The notes under the pieces were generated by a model. The model saw only the letters and a program-made list of their open reading frames with translations, had not been told where the DNA came from and did no database searches. From positions 1 through 49,399 of the forward strand of contig CANJBL010000018.1 in assembly GCA_947472795.1 (NCBI GenBank): a DNA stretch of 49,399 nucleotides, written 5' to 3'. Shown here one piece after another: positions 1 to 8,147 of the stretch; position 1 is the stretch's first letter; the number at the start of each line of letters is the position of its first letter. The position numbers and the translations under genes are program-made. Source of the DNA: Fidelibacterota bacterium. Lineage in GTDB: Bacteria; Pseudomonadota; Alphaproteobacteria; Rhodospirillales; Rhodospirillaceae.

Positions 1-37
1 CATGGCGAACTCGTCCATATAACTCCACGCCCTTCAT
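1..37 (-). CDS. istA: IS21 transposase IstA, N-terminal fragment (cut by window edge)
   Basis: Only about 12 codons are present. They translate as MKGVELYGRVRH before leaving the window. The VELYGRVR string matches the conserved start of IstA transposases of the IS21 family as I remember it, and the gene sits directly inside the element terminus described at 1-148. The start could be the ATG at 37, preceded by GGCGGAGGG, or the GTG three codons later, preceded by GAAGGGC. IstA would carry the DDE integrase catalytic domain further left, beyond the window. Too little is visible to say whether the gene is complete. Confidence 0.5.
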   Translation of the reverse strand, partial: MKGVELYGRVRH

Positions 38-148
38 CCCTCCGCCTTCCGCCAACCAGGCAAAAGGCTATCTGCTGACGGAGTTTTACTCCGGCGCAAC
101 CAGATTATCCGGCCGCTTCAGTGAGGGATTATTGCTCCGGCGCTTACA
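1..148 (-). mobile_element. Left end of an IS21-family insertion sequence, continuing out of the window
   Basis: Read on the minus strand, the segment starts with TGTAAGCGCCGGAGC at position 148. It carries related boxes spaced inward: GCGCCGGAG followed by CAATAATC (143-127), GCGGCCGGATAATC (116-103), and GCGCCGGAG followed by TAAAACT (97-82). About 110 bases in, a reading frame opens whose first residues look like an IS21 IstA transposase. A TG terminus, several spaced terminal repeats and istA as the first gene are known features of the IS21 family; the assignment here is inference from a short piece. The end lies 13 bases beyond the stop codon of the neighbouring gene, so that gene appears intact. 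Confidence 0.6.
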
Positions 149-161
149 GCGCAGCCGGTGG

Positions 162-641
162 CTACTTCACCTTCTCGAAAATCAGCACCGAGGTCACCGC
201 GCCATCCTTGCTTTTGAGCAATGAGGCGTAGGACTTGCCGTCCTTGCTCAGCCAATGCTCAAACAGCAGGCCCGCGCGTTTGGGGTCATCCATCACAAAA
301 GAGATATAGCTGGAGCGCGGCTTGGAGCTGTCGAGCGTCACCGTGCCGATCTTCCCACCCGTCACCACGTCAAAAAGTGGGTATGGTTTTCCGTCGCTCT
401 TCGCCTCATAGCGATATCCCGAGCGCTTTCCGCCGTTCATGATCTCTGCGGCAAAGCTTTCAAAGCCATTCTCGTGACCTCTGACCACTGTCTCTGTGTA
501 GCTGGAGCCGGTGTTGGAACGCTCCTGCGATAACACCCACGTTCCACTGTAGGCCTTCTCGTCATCGGCCCACGCGTTTACATCAAAGAAGCCGCAAGCG
601 ATGAAAAAAGCTGCAATCGGCAATGCTAACGTGCGCCACAT
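162..641 (-). CDS. Small secreted protein of unknown function, lipocalin-like pattern
   Basis: This 159-residue protein starts at the ATG at 641, preceded by the ribosome-binding site AGGGAGG; the longer frame upstream has no such site. An N-terminal hydrophobic stretch ending in NAWA, followed by acidic DDEKA, looks like a Sec signal peptide cleaved after about residue 25, so the protein is probably periplasmic. The mature part has a GTWVL opening, alternating beta-rich segments, DGKPYP and SKDGKSYASL. This resembles small secreted beta-barrel proteins with GTWKLN and DGKPY motifs, but I do not recognise a named family. It follows clpA after a terminator, so it probably has its own promoter. 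An insertion sequence end lies 13 bases past its stop. Confidence 0.7.
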   Translation of the reverse strand: MWRTLALPIAAFFIACGFFDVNAWADDEKAYSGTWVLSQERSNTGSSYTETVVRGHENGFESFAAEIMNGGKRSGYRYEAKSDGKPYPLFDVVTGGKIGTVTLDSSKPRSSYISFVMDDPKRAGLLFEHWLSKDGKSYASLLKSKDGAVTSVLIFEKVK

Positions 642-751
642 ATGAACCCTCCCTTTCTGAATCTCCCCCGACAGGGTACCGCGCCTGACATCCACCGCGG
701 TGTGCTTTTTCGCTCCGGGCTGGTGCCGCGCGAGCCCCATGGCCACACGCC

Positions 752-789
752 AAAACAAAACCGCCGCTCTTCGGTCTGAAGAGCGGCGG
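752..789 (-). terminator. Rho-independent terminator of the clpS-clpA operon
   Basis: A perfect 12-base-pair stem, CCGCCGCTCTTC paired with GAAGAGCGGCGG around a 5-base loop, lies at 761-789. On the minus strand it is followed by TTTTGTTTT. It begins 20 bases after the clpA stop codon. This is a strong intrinsic terminator separating clpA from the secreted protein gene downstream. Confidence 0.9.
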
Positions 790-809
790 TTCAATGTCGC
801 AAACCGGAT

Positions 810-3161
810 TTACTTCACTGCTTCCGGCGTCTTGTTCTCGGTGCCGTCGTCGGAGGCGTCTTCCTCCTCGGCTTCCTTCTTTGGTGCCGTCTTGGCCGGC
901 GTGATGACGAACGTGGGTTTGTCGTTCTCGATATCCACCTTCACGTTGCCACCGGTAATGAGATCGCCGAACAACAGGTGATCGGCCAAAGGCTTCTTGA
1001 TCTCCTGCTGGATGACGCGGCTCAAGGGGCGTGCGCCCATACGGACATCGTAGCCGCGCTTGGCCAGCCAATCGCGCGCAGCCTGGCTGAGTTCGATGGT
1101 GACGTTGCGGTCGGAGAGTTGGCCCTCCAGCTGCATGACGAACTTGTCCACCACCTTGCCGACGATCTCCGGCGAAAGTGCCGCGAAGGGAATGATCGCA
1201 TCCAGGCGGTTGCGGAACTCAGGCGTAAACATGCGCTCGATGGCTTCCTTGTCCTCCCCTTCCCGCTTGTCGCGTTCGAAGCCGATGGCGTTTTTCGCCA
1301 TGTCGGACGCTCCAGCGTTGGTAGTCATGATCAGGATGACGTTGCGGAAGTTCACGCTCTTGCCGTTGTGGTCGGTCAGCTTGCCGTGGTCCATCACTTG
1401 CAACAGGATGTTGAACAGGTCCGGGTGTGCCTTCTCGATTTCGTCCAGCAGCAGCACGCAGTGCGGATGCTGATCGACGGCGTCGGTGAGCAAGCCACCT
1501 TGGTCAAAGCCCACATAGCCCGGCGGTGCGCCGATCAGGCGCGAGACCGAATGGCGCTCCATGTACTCGGACATGTCGAAGCGATGCAGCTCGATGCCCA
1601 GCGAGTTAGCCAACTGGCGCGCCACCTCCGTCTTGCCGACACCCGTGGGGCCGGAGAACAGGTAGCTGCCGATAGGCTTCTCGGGTTCGCGCAAACCCGC
1701 GCGGCTGAGCTTGATGGCGCTGGACAGCGCGACGATGGCTTCGCTCTGCCCGAAGACCATGGTCTTCAGGTCGCGATCCAGGTTCTGCAGCGACTTCTTG
1801 TCGTCGCGAGACACGGTCTTGGGTGGAACACGGGCGATCTTGGCCACCACCTCTTCCACGTCCTTCACCGTCACCACCTTGCGACGCTTACCTTCCGGCA
1901 GAAGCATGCGCGAGGCGCCTACTTCGTCGATGACATCAATCGCCTTGTCCGGCAGCTTGCGGTCGTGGATGTAGCGCGCGGCCAACTCCACCGCCGTGCG
2001 GATGGCCTCGGCGGTGTAGCGCACTTTGTGGTGCTCTTCGTAGTACGGCTTCAGCCCTTTGAGGATCTTGATGGTGTCTTCCACCGAAGGCTCCGCCACG
2101 TCGATCTTCTGGAAGCGGCGCACCAGCGCACGGTCCTTCTCGAAGTGATTGCGGTATTCCTTATAAGTGGTCGAGCCGATGCACTTCAGCGAGCCCGAAG
2201 CCAGCGCCGGCTTTAACAGGTTGCTCGCATCCATGGCGCCGCCAGACGTAGCGCCGGCGCCGATCACCGTGTGGATCTCGTCGATGAACAGCACCGCGCC
2301 CTTCATGGCCTCCAGCTCGGAGACCACGGCTTTCAGGCGTTCCTCGAAGTCGCCGCGATAACGCGTACCGGCCAGCAGCGCGCCCATGTCGAGCGAGAAG
2401 ATGGTGGCATCGAACAGCACTTCCGGCACTTCTTTGTTGATGATGCGCCGCGCCAAACCTTCGGCGATGGCGGTCTTGCCGACGCCCGCGTCACCCACAT
2501 ACAGCGGATTGTTCTTGGTGCGCCGGCATAGGATCTGGATCGTGCGCTCGATCTCCTTCTCGCGCCCGATCAAAGGATCGATCTTGCCGGCGGCGGCCTT
2601 CTCGTTGAGGTCGACGCAGTAGGCGGTCAGAGCTTCGCGGCCCTTCTTCACCACTTCTTCGGATTTGGCGTTCTCGTCGGCGCCGTGCACGGTTTTGCGC
2701 TCACCGCCGCCCGCAGCGCCCGTTGCCGGGCGCTTGGCGATACCATGGGAAATGTAATTGACCGCGTCTAGGCGGCTCATGTCCTGTAGCTGCAGGAAAT
2801 AGACGGAGTGGCTTTCGCGTTCCGAGAACAGCGCCACCAGCACGTTGGCGCCGGTCACTTCCTCGCGGCCCGAGGATTGCACATGAATGGCGGCGCGCTG
2901 CACCACGCGTTGGAAACCAGCAGTGGGTTTCGGGTCTTCGCCCGCCACGGACACCAGATCGCGCAAGTCCTCGTTGAGGAAATCGCGCACGGTGTTGCGC
3001 AGTTGTTCGATTTCGACATTGCACGCGCGCATGACGGCGATGGCGTCCGCATCGTCGCACAAAGCGAACAACAGGTGTTCGAGCGTGGCGTATTCGTGAC
3101 GGCGCTCGGCGGCAGCCGCCAGCGCGTGATGAAGGGTCTTTTCCAGGTTTTGAGACAACAT
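810..3161 (-). CDS. clpA: ATP-dependent Clp protease ATP-binding subunit ClpA
   Basis: ClpA is the hexameric AAA+ unfoldase that feeds substrates, including N-end-rule proteins delivered by ClpS, into the ClpP peptidase. The 783-residue protein has the double Clp N-domain (about 1-145), a first AAA module with Walker A GDAGVGKT (about 223-230) and Walker B LFIDE (about 291), and a second module with GPTGVGKT (about 504) and LLLDE (about 570). An IGF tripeptide near residue 626 is the ClpP-docking loop. The tail is acidic ([11 protein letters not shown]). The ATG at 3161 gives the family's usual [10 protein letters not shown] start. A TTG two codons upstream (3167) is better spaced from the AAAGGA site and is a real alternative. 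clpS lies just upstream on the same strand; no clpP is in the window. Confidence 0.97.
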   Translation of the reverse strand: MLSQNLEKTLHHALAAAAERRHEYATLEHLLFALCDDADAIAVMRACNVEIEQLRNTVRDFLNEDLRDLVSVAGEDPKPTAGFQRVVQRAAIHVQSSGREEVTGANVLVALFSERESHSVYFLQLQDMSRLDAVNYISHGIAKRPATGAAGGGERKTVHGADENAKSEEVVKKGREALTAYCVDLNEKAAAGKIDPLIGREKEIERTIQILCRRTKNNPLYVGDAGVGKTAIAEGLARRIINKEVPEVLFDATIFSLDMGALLAGTRYRGDFEERLKAVVSELEAMKGAVLFIDEIHTVIGAGATSGGAMDASNLLKPALASGSLKCIGSTTYKEYRNHFEKDRALVRRFQKIDVAEPSVEDTIKILKGLKPYYEEHHKVRYTAEAIRTAVELAARYIHDRKLPDKAIDVIDEVGASRMLLPEGKRRKVVTVKDVEEVVAKIARVPPKTVSRDDKKSLQNLDRDLKTMVFGQSEAIVALSSAIKLSRAGLREPEKPIGSYLFSGPTGVGKTEVARQLANSLGIELHRFDMSEYMERHSVSRLIGAPPGYVGFDQGGLLTDAVDQHPHCVLLLDEIEKAHPDLFNILLQVMDHGKLTDHNGKSVNFRNVILIMTTNAGASDMAKNAIGFERDKREGEDKEAIERMFTPEFRNRLDAIIPFAALSPEIVGKVVDKFVMQLEGQLSDRNVTIELSQAARDWLAKRGYDVRMGARPLSRVIQQEIKKPLADHLLFGDLITGGNVKVDIENDKPTFVITPAKTAPKKEAEEEDASDDGTENKTPEAVK

Positions 3162-3273
3162 CGACAAGGGAAATAGGGTCCTTTCAACTGGTGTTCCGCA
3201 CGCTTCTTTACGTTGCGTCCGGTCGGCGTTCCGAAGACTCAGGTCCCCTCGCTCGCTGTCTCCGGGTTTCTGC

Positions 3274-3606
3274 TCACTCCTTCTCCAGCGTGCACTGAAG
3301 CGGATGCTGGTTCTTACGCGCCAGCTCCATGGTCTGGTTCACCTTGGTCTCGGCCACTTCGAAGGTGAACACCCCGCAGATGCCTACGCCCTTCTGATGG
3401 ACATGCAGCATGATGCGGGTGGCCTCTTCCGCGCTTTTCGAGAAGTAGCGCTCCAACACATGCACCACAAACTCCATGGGCGTGTAATCGTCATTGAGCA
3501 TCAGCACTTTGTACATGGACGGCTTCTTGACCTTGGCGCGCGGCTTTACCACCACGCCCGTGGTCGTGCGGCCGTCGTCATTGCCGTCCTTACGTTCGTC
3601 GGCCAT
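3274..3606 (-). CDS. clpS: ATP-dependent Clp protease adaptor ClpS
   Basis: ClpS binds N-terminal hydrophobic residues (N-degrons) and hands the substrate to ClpA. The 110-residue protein has a flexible charged N-terminal arm of about 25 residues and then the core: [12 protein letters not shown] (about 37-48) with the substrate-binding Asn-Asp-Asp and the gatekeeper Met, followed by [13 protein letters not shown] and VAETKV. It ends in [11 protein letters not shown], as in other family members. The chosen start is the ATG at 3606, which gives the usual family length. The frame stays open to 3684 and an ATG at 3633 with GGGA close upstream cannot be excluded. It forms an operon with clpA, 107-112 bases downstream depending on the clpA start. 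Confidence 0.95.
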   Translation of the reverse strand: MADERKDGNDDGRTTTGVVVKPRAKVKKPSMYKVLMLNDDYTPMEFVVHVLERYFSKSAEEATRIMLHVHQKGVGICGVFTFEVAETKVNQTMELARKNQHPLQCTLEKE

Positions 3607-4125
3607 AGCTAAAGGCGGAGAAAGGCGGATCATCGTCCCAGATACCCAAGGCGTACGTTCTAAATCTGTAGATAGCGGCGTCATGCTTTGTAGAATACCA
3701 AACCTGCCCCTAAGTATGTGTCAAAATTCCTCGCGCGCCAGTCCCGGGGGAAAAATTTAATTGGCCCAGCGCTCTATACCCGAAACGGCGGTGCCGTGAA
3801 ATTCGTTGCTGGTACCCAATCACAAATGAGATCAGAAACGACGCCAGATACAAGCATGTGTGAGGGCAACCCGTACCCCGTGTATCGGCTGTAACATTCT
3901 TAATATGGGTGAAAAATCATGCGATTCAAGGGGATGCGCAGGATTTTCTAGACAGGGCGACTCCAACCGCGTATTTTTATCCACATAACGCCGGGTTAAC
4001 CGGGGGCCGCTTAAGCTGGCGGATGCGGTTAGAGAAGAACGAACAATCCACTGCGCCAAAAATCCCCAGCCTACCGGGGGCGTACTCAGATCGTTGTCTG
4101 AGGGTTTTTGTTGAGGGATGAGGGA
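3607..4125. promoter_or_regulatory. 519-base divergent non-coding region with DnaA box and two GANTC sites
   Basis: No convincing gene is present between clpS and the carboxypeptidase gene. Visible elements are a TTGACA hexamer reading toward clpS (3724-3719; I see no good -10 at normal spacing), a perfect DnaA box TTATCCACA at 3977-3985, and two GANTC sites, GATTC at 3923-3927 and GACTC at 3959-3963. GANTC is the CcrM methylation and GcrA response sequence in alphaproteobacteria. AT-rich patches occur around 3750-3765 and 3895-3915. These suggest, but do not show, cell-cycle control of a flanking gene. Confidence 0.45.
4085..4110 (+). promoter_or_regulatory. Leader hairpin before the carboxypeptidase gene, possible attenuator
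   Basis: CTCAGA pairs perfectly with TCTGAG across a 6-base loop (4085-4102) and is followed by GGTTTTTG. It has the layout of a weak intrinsic terminator ending only 16 bases before the start codon at 4126. The stem is short, so this may be a 5' leader structure or nothing. Confidence 0.35.
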
Positions 4126-5631
4126 ATGAGATTGCGCGTCGGACTGGTTCGTTTTTGCGCGGGGTTTTGCTCGCTAGCGCTGCTCGCAGGCGCTCCTGCG
4201 CTGGCCTCCGCCGCTCAACCTAAAAGCTCATTTAAGGCGCCGGTCGCCAAAACCAAGTCTGTCCGTGCGCCCCGCACGCCGGTGGCCAAATATCATGGTC
4301 CCATTTATTCCGCGATCATCCTCGATGCCAACACCGGTCAGGTGCTGAACGAGATCAACTCCGACACCCAGAGCTATCCTGCGTCTCTCACCAAGATGAT
4401 GACGCTCTATATGCTCTTCGAAGCCCTGGAAAAGGGCCAAGTGACCATGGACACGCCCATGCCGGTGTCCCGTCATGCCTCCATGGCCGCGCCCTCCAAG
4501 CTGGGCCTGCGCCCGAAGATGAAGATCAGCGTCGAGCAAGCCATCCAGGCCCTCATCACCAAATCAGCGAACGATGTGGCCGTTGTCACCGGCGAATACC
4601 TGGCCGGCGGCTCCGAAGACAAATTTGCCGAGATGATGACCTTCAGGGCGCGCATGCTCGGCATGAAGCAGACAGCCTTCCGCAACGCCTCGGGCCTGCC
4701 CGATCCCGGCCAGCTTTCCTCGGCCCGCGACATGGCTACTCTTGCCTCGCACCTCATCAAGGACTTCCCGCAGTACTACCCGCAGTTCAGCCGCATGGAA
4801 TTCGCCTTCCAGGGCCAGACCATCCGCACCCACAACCACCTGCTGGAATTCTATGAAGGCGCGGACGGCATCAAGACCGGCTACACCGCCGCGTCCGGCT
4901 TCAACCTCGTCGCCTCCGCCACCCGCAACGGCTATCGCCTCATCGGCGTATTGTTCGGCGGCGAAACCGCCAGTCAGCGCGACAAGAAGCTGGCGGGCAT
5001 GATGGATGACGGCTTCGCGGTTCTCTCCGGCACACCCGGCACGCTCATTGCCGATGCCAACAAGAACGGCGCCGCCACCGACCGCATTGCTGCCCAGATC
5101 AACCAGACCCAGGTTGCCGCCTTGCAGGTCAAGGAACCTGCCGACAAGGAAGAAGGCGACGCCGACGATACCTTCAAGTCCGTCACCAAGACCGGCCCCA
5201 TCGTCACGTCGGCGCTTCCGCCCATGGCAGCAGCACCCGTGACCGAAGCGCCCGTTGCCGCGAGAACCCAGGGGAATACAAGAACCACCACCCTCGCCGC
5301 GCTAACGCCTGCGGCACCCCGCGCACCAGTACCGAACGGCGCTGTCGCCGCCGCCCAAGCTCTGACCACCTTTGGTGTACAGATTGGCGCCTTCAGCAAC
5401 CGCGCCACGGCGGAGGCGCAAGCCACCACGGCGGCCATGAAACTGAAGAGCACCTTCTCCACCGCTGCGGCCACGGTCCTTCCGGTCAAGTCCGGCGACA
5501 AGGTGATCTACCGCGCCCGCGTGGTCGGCCTCACCCAGCCTGATCTGATCAAGGCCTGCGGCATCATCGGCAAGCAGATCAAAGGCGCCTGCCAGGCCAT
5601 CGGCCCGGACTCCACGGTCGCCGCGCGCTAA
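4126..5631 (+). CDS. D-alanyl-D-alanine carboxypeptidase (PBP5/6 type) with C-terminal SPOR domain
   Basis: The enzyme removes the terminal D-alanine from peptidoglycan pentapeptides in the periplasm, limiting cross-linking. The 501-residue protein starts at the ATG at 4126, preceded by GAGGG. It has a signal peptide (cleavage near ALASA, residue 29) and the three active-site motifs: SLTK with nucleophile Ser87 and Lys90, SAN at 147-149, and KTG at 250-252. A Pro/Ala/Thr-rich linker follows (about 290-410). The last 85 residues (FGVQIGAFSNRATAEA onward) form a SPOR domain, which in other proteins binds denuded glycan strands at the division septum. Septal targeting of this enzyme is therefore likely (inference). 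It is a single-gene unit convergent with the next operon. Confidence 0.93.
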   Translation: MRLRVGLVRFCAGFCSLALLAGAPALASAAQPKSSFKAPVAKTKSVRAPRTPVAKYHGPIYSAIILDANTGQVLNEINSDTQSYPASLTKMMTLYMLFEALEKGQVTMDTPMPVSRHASMAAPSKLGLRPKMKISVEQAIQALITKSANDVAVVTGEYLAGGSEDKFAEMMTFRARMLGMKQTAFRNASGLPDPGQLSSARDMATLASHLIKDFPQYYPQFSRMEFAFQGQTIRTHNHLLEFYEGADGIKTGYTAASGFNLVASATRNGYRLIGVLFGGETASQRDKKLAGMMDDGFAVLSGTPGTLIADANKNGAATDRIAAQINQTQVAALQVKEPADKEEGDADDTFKSVTKTGPIVTSALPPMAAAPVTEAPVAARTQGNTRTTTLAALTPAAPRAPVPNGAVAAAQALTTFGVQIGAFSNRATAEAQATTAAMKLKSTFSTAAATVLPVKSGDKVIYRARVVGLTQPDLIKACGIIGKQIKGACQAIGPDSTVAAR

Positions 5632-5632
5632 T

Positions 5633-5653
5633 TAAATGTACCAGGTACATTTA
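5633..5653. terminator. Perfect palindrome between convergent genes, probable bidirectional terminator
   Basis: TAAATGTACC, a central A, and GGTACATTTA form a perfect 10-base-pair inverted repeat. It starts 2 bases after the carboxypeptidase stop and ends 12 bases before the stop of the convergent glycosyltransferase gene. The one-base loop means the real hairpin must open a few central pairs. The A/T-rich outer arm could act as the U-tract in either direction. It could also be a protein-binding palindrome. Confidence 0.55.
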
Positions 5654-5665
5654 TTCGGCTGACGT

Positions 5666-6667
5666 TCAGCCATTCACCAAACTGAGAATGCGCTCCGCTG
5701 CTTGCATGCGGGCCCGCGTGCGCCAGGCCCCGGCGAGGTCACGCAACGCCTCGTGATGTAAGGGCGCGGCTTTCAGCACGCCCAGATAAATCTCCGCCGC
5801 TTCCACCACACGCCCCTGCGCGAGAAGATCATTCGCACGCGCAAAGCGGACTGCAATCTCGTCGTCAAAGTTATAGAAGCGCCCTGCCGCGTCGGTATGA
5901 CCGCTGTAAATGAAGCGCTTGCGGTCCTCATTCAGAGTCTTCCAGGCTTGAAAAGCCGGCTCGGCGTCGGCTGGTTTTCCCGTCCCTTCAGGCACCGCTA
6001 CGCCTGCCCACTTGTAATGGAAGGAATACTTGCTGCGAAACATGACCGTCGCGCGGCCATCATGCGCCGTCGATATTCCCCGCACCCGCGCCGCGGCCCA
6101 GAGCACGCGGTCGTTGATGGGGCTGAATGTCTTGGGCATCGTGCCCCAGAGACTGAGCAGCGAAAAGGCGGCCGCCGTAAAGAAGAAGCAACTGGTATCG
6201 ACAAACGTCTCACCATCGTTCTCCTTGCACGTGATGAGGAACGAGCCATCCAGATGGTGGATGGCTCTGCCCGATGTGCAAATCGCCGCACCCGTGGCCG
6301 CATGAAGCTCAATCATGCCCGCGATGTGCTCGGGCGCGAACCAGTTGTCGGCATCGAGGAACGCAATAGCGTTGCATCCATCCGCGAGCGCGGCCAGCGC
6401 ACCTACCCAGCGCGCATGATTGCCATTGTCGCCGTGGCTGTTCGCAAGTGGGATGTGAACAACGTTCCAGCCATCGACATGCGGCTGCGGATGACCGTCG
6501 GCGACCATGTAGTGCGTGCACGCATATGTCTGCGCGACGACACTGTCGTGACAGGCCTTTAAAACGCCGGGACTTTCCTTGTAATACGGCGTGACGATGC
6601 CGACACGCAGCGCCGGCTTACCGCGCGCAGTGTCCGGATCGACCGCTACTGACTTATCAGTCGGCAC
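5666..6667 (-). CDS. Family 2-like glycosyltransferase with C-terminal helical repeat
   Basis: The 333-residue protein has a GT-A fold pattern: VGIVTPYYKES near residue 22, and a DAD sugar-nucleotide/metal motif in FLDADNWFAPEH near residue 104. The last about 60 residues (ARANDLLAQGRVVEAAEIYLG onward) look like a TPR hairpin pair. No signal peptide or membrane segment is visible, so a cytoplasmic location is likely. The GTG start at 6667 follows GGGGGA. It is the last gene of galU-ugd-phosphomannomutase, about 50 bases after the mutase stop, which suggests use of UDP- or GDP-sugars for a surface glycan or glycoprotein. The acceptor cannot be read from sequence. Confidence 0.8.
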   Translation of the reverse strand: MPTDKSVAVDPDTARGKPALRVGIVTPYYKESPGVLKACHDSVVAQTYACTHYMVADGHPQPHVDGWNVVHIPLANSHGDNGNHARWVGALAALADGCNAIAFLDADNWFAPEHIAGMIELHAATGAAICTSGRAIHHLDGSFLITCKENDGETFVDTSCFFFTAAAFSLLSLWGTMPKTFSPINDRVLWAAARVRGISTAHDGRATVMFRSKYSFHYKWAGVAVPEGTGKPADAEPAFQAWKTLNEDRKRFIYSGHTDAAGRFYNFDDEIAVRFARANDLLAQGRVVEAAEIYLGVLKAAPLHHEALRDLAGAWRTRARMQAAERILSLVNG

Positions 6668-6719
6668 GAGAAGTCATCCCCCGTTCACCGCCGCAAAAAC
6701 TCTCGCGGTGAGTCTGGTA

Positions 6720-8123
6720 TCAGTGCCCCACGCTTTCCGTCGGCAGATCGAGCCCGCTGGCTTTCAATTGCGCGGCCAACTCGTGCTTCAACCCTTCGAG
6801 ATGCTCCTCGGTATCGGCTTCGGCGCGGGCCACCAGCACGGCTTGCGTGTTTGACGCGCGCAGCAGCCACCAGCCACCCTTGCCCGTCACGCGAACACCA
6901 TCAATGTCGGACACTTTGGCGCCGGATTTGGCGAGGCGCGCTTTTACTTCGTCGATCACCGCGAACTTGCGTTCGTCGGCGCACGGGAATCTCAATTCAG
7001 GCGTATTCACCAGCACTGGCATCTTGTCGTAGCGCTTGGCGAGGTCGTAGCTCTCGTCGCGCGCCATGATGCTGAGGAAGCGCACGGCGGAATAAATCGC
7101 ATCGTCGAAACCGTAGTACTTGTCGGCGAAGAAGATGTGCCCGCTCATCTCACCTGCCAGCGGCGCATTCGTTTCGGCCATCTTGTTCTTGATGAGCGAA
7201 TGGCCTGTCTTCCAGATGATGGGCTTGCCGCCCATGCGCGCCACTTCGTCGAACAGCGCCTGGCTCGCTTTCACATCAGCGATGATCGGCGCACCAGGAT
7301 GGCTTTTCAAAACATCCTCGGCCAAAATTTGCATAATCTGATCGCCCCAGAGGATGCGGCCCTTGCCGTCCACAACACCGATGCGGTCCGCATCGCCGTC
7401 GAAGGCAAACCCAACCGCTGCCTTCTCGCGTTTCACCGCGTCGATCAGCTGCTCCAGATTTTTCGGCACTGTCGGGTCCGGATGATGCGCCGGAAATGTG
7501 CCGTCGATGGTGCCGTTCAGCACGATGTGTTTCCCCGGCAGGCGCTTCACCAGGTGCGTCACCACTTCGGCGCCTGCACCATTGCCCGGGTCCCACACGA
7601 CGGTCAGCTCACGTGCGCCCGCGAAATCTTTCAAAAGGCGTTCGAGATAAGCATCGAACGCCGGCGTCTCGATGACTTTGCCGCTCTTCTCTCCCTGGGC
7701 CTTTTCCACATCACCGGCCGCGGCCATCTTGCCCAGCTTCTTGATATCGTCGCCGAAGAACGGCTTCTTACCGAGCATCATCTTGAAGCCGTTGTGCGTC
7801 GGCGGATTGTGCGAGCCCGTCACCATAATGCCGCCATCGGCCTTGCCGTCGAAGGTCGCGAAATACAGCATCGGCGTCGGTCCACGTCCCACCCGTTCTA
7901 CCGTGAGACCCGTGGACTTCAATCCCTCCACCAGCGCCGCTTCCATCGCGGGCGAGCTCAAACGTCCGTCATAGCCCACGCGCACGCGGGTGCCGCCGCT
8001 GCGCTTCACGACGGTTCCGAACGTCTCGCCCACCGCGCGCGCATCAGCGGGAAACAGCGTTTCCTCGGTGATGCCACGGATATCGTACTCGCGCAGGATC
8101 GAGGGATGGAACGTATGGGTCAT
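6720..8123 (-). CDS. algC: Phosphomannomutase/phosphoglucomutase
   Basis: The enzyme interconverts hexose 6-phosphates and 1-phosphates, supplying glucose-1-phosphate to GalU and mannose-1-phosphate to GDP-mannose synthesis. The 467-residue length matches the bifunctional AlgC-type family. The phosphoserine loop TGSHNP (102-107, Ser104) and the metal loop DGDADR (242-247) are intact. GEMSGHIFF, the sugar-binding loop, is present in the third domain, and RASNTQ near the end is close to the usual phosphate-binding RxSNT. It is the third gene in the galU-ugd operon, 24 bases after ugd. No strong ribosome-binding site precedes the ATG, so translation may partly depend on coupling. Substrate preference (mannose or glucose) is not decidable here. 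Confidence 0.93.
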   Translation of the reverse strand: MTHTFHPSILREYDIRGITEETLFPADARAVGETFGTVVKRSGGTRVRVGYDGRLSSPAMEAALVEGLKSTGLTVERVGRGPTPMLYFATFDGKADGGIMVTGSHNPPTHNGFKMMLGKKPFFGDDIKKLGKMAAAGDVEKAQGEKSGKVIETPAFDAYLERLLKDFAGARELTVVWDPGNGAGAEVVTHLVKRLPGKHIVLNGTIDGTFPAHHPDPTVPKNLEQLIDAVKREKAAVGFAFDGDADRIGVVDGKGRILWGDQIMQILAEDVLKSHPGAPIIADVKASQALFDEVARMGGKPIIWKTGHSLIKNKMAETNAPLAGEMSGHIFFADKYYGFDDAIYSAVRFLSIMARDESYDLAKRYDKMPVLVNTPELRFPCADERKFAVIDEVKARLAKSGAKVSDIDGVRVTGKGGWWLLRASNTQAVLVARAEADTEEHLEGLKHELAAQLKASGLDLPTESVGH

Positions 8124-8147
8124 GGAGCTAGCTCGTGAAGTTTGGAG

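Noticed and set aside
978-2216. Long open frame opposite clpA (412 codons, plus strand)
   Set aside because: It lies wholly antisense to an unmistakable clpA and is rich in Arg, His, Leu and Gln, as is typical of mirror frames in GC-rich codon-biased genes.
3685-3724. Promoter toward clpS using TTGACA at 3724-3719
   Set aside because: The nearest -10-like hexamers are poor (TGGTAT at 18 bases) or too far (TATTCT at 21). I kept only the hexamer as a note in the intergenic entry.
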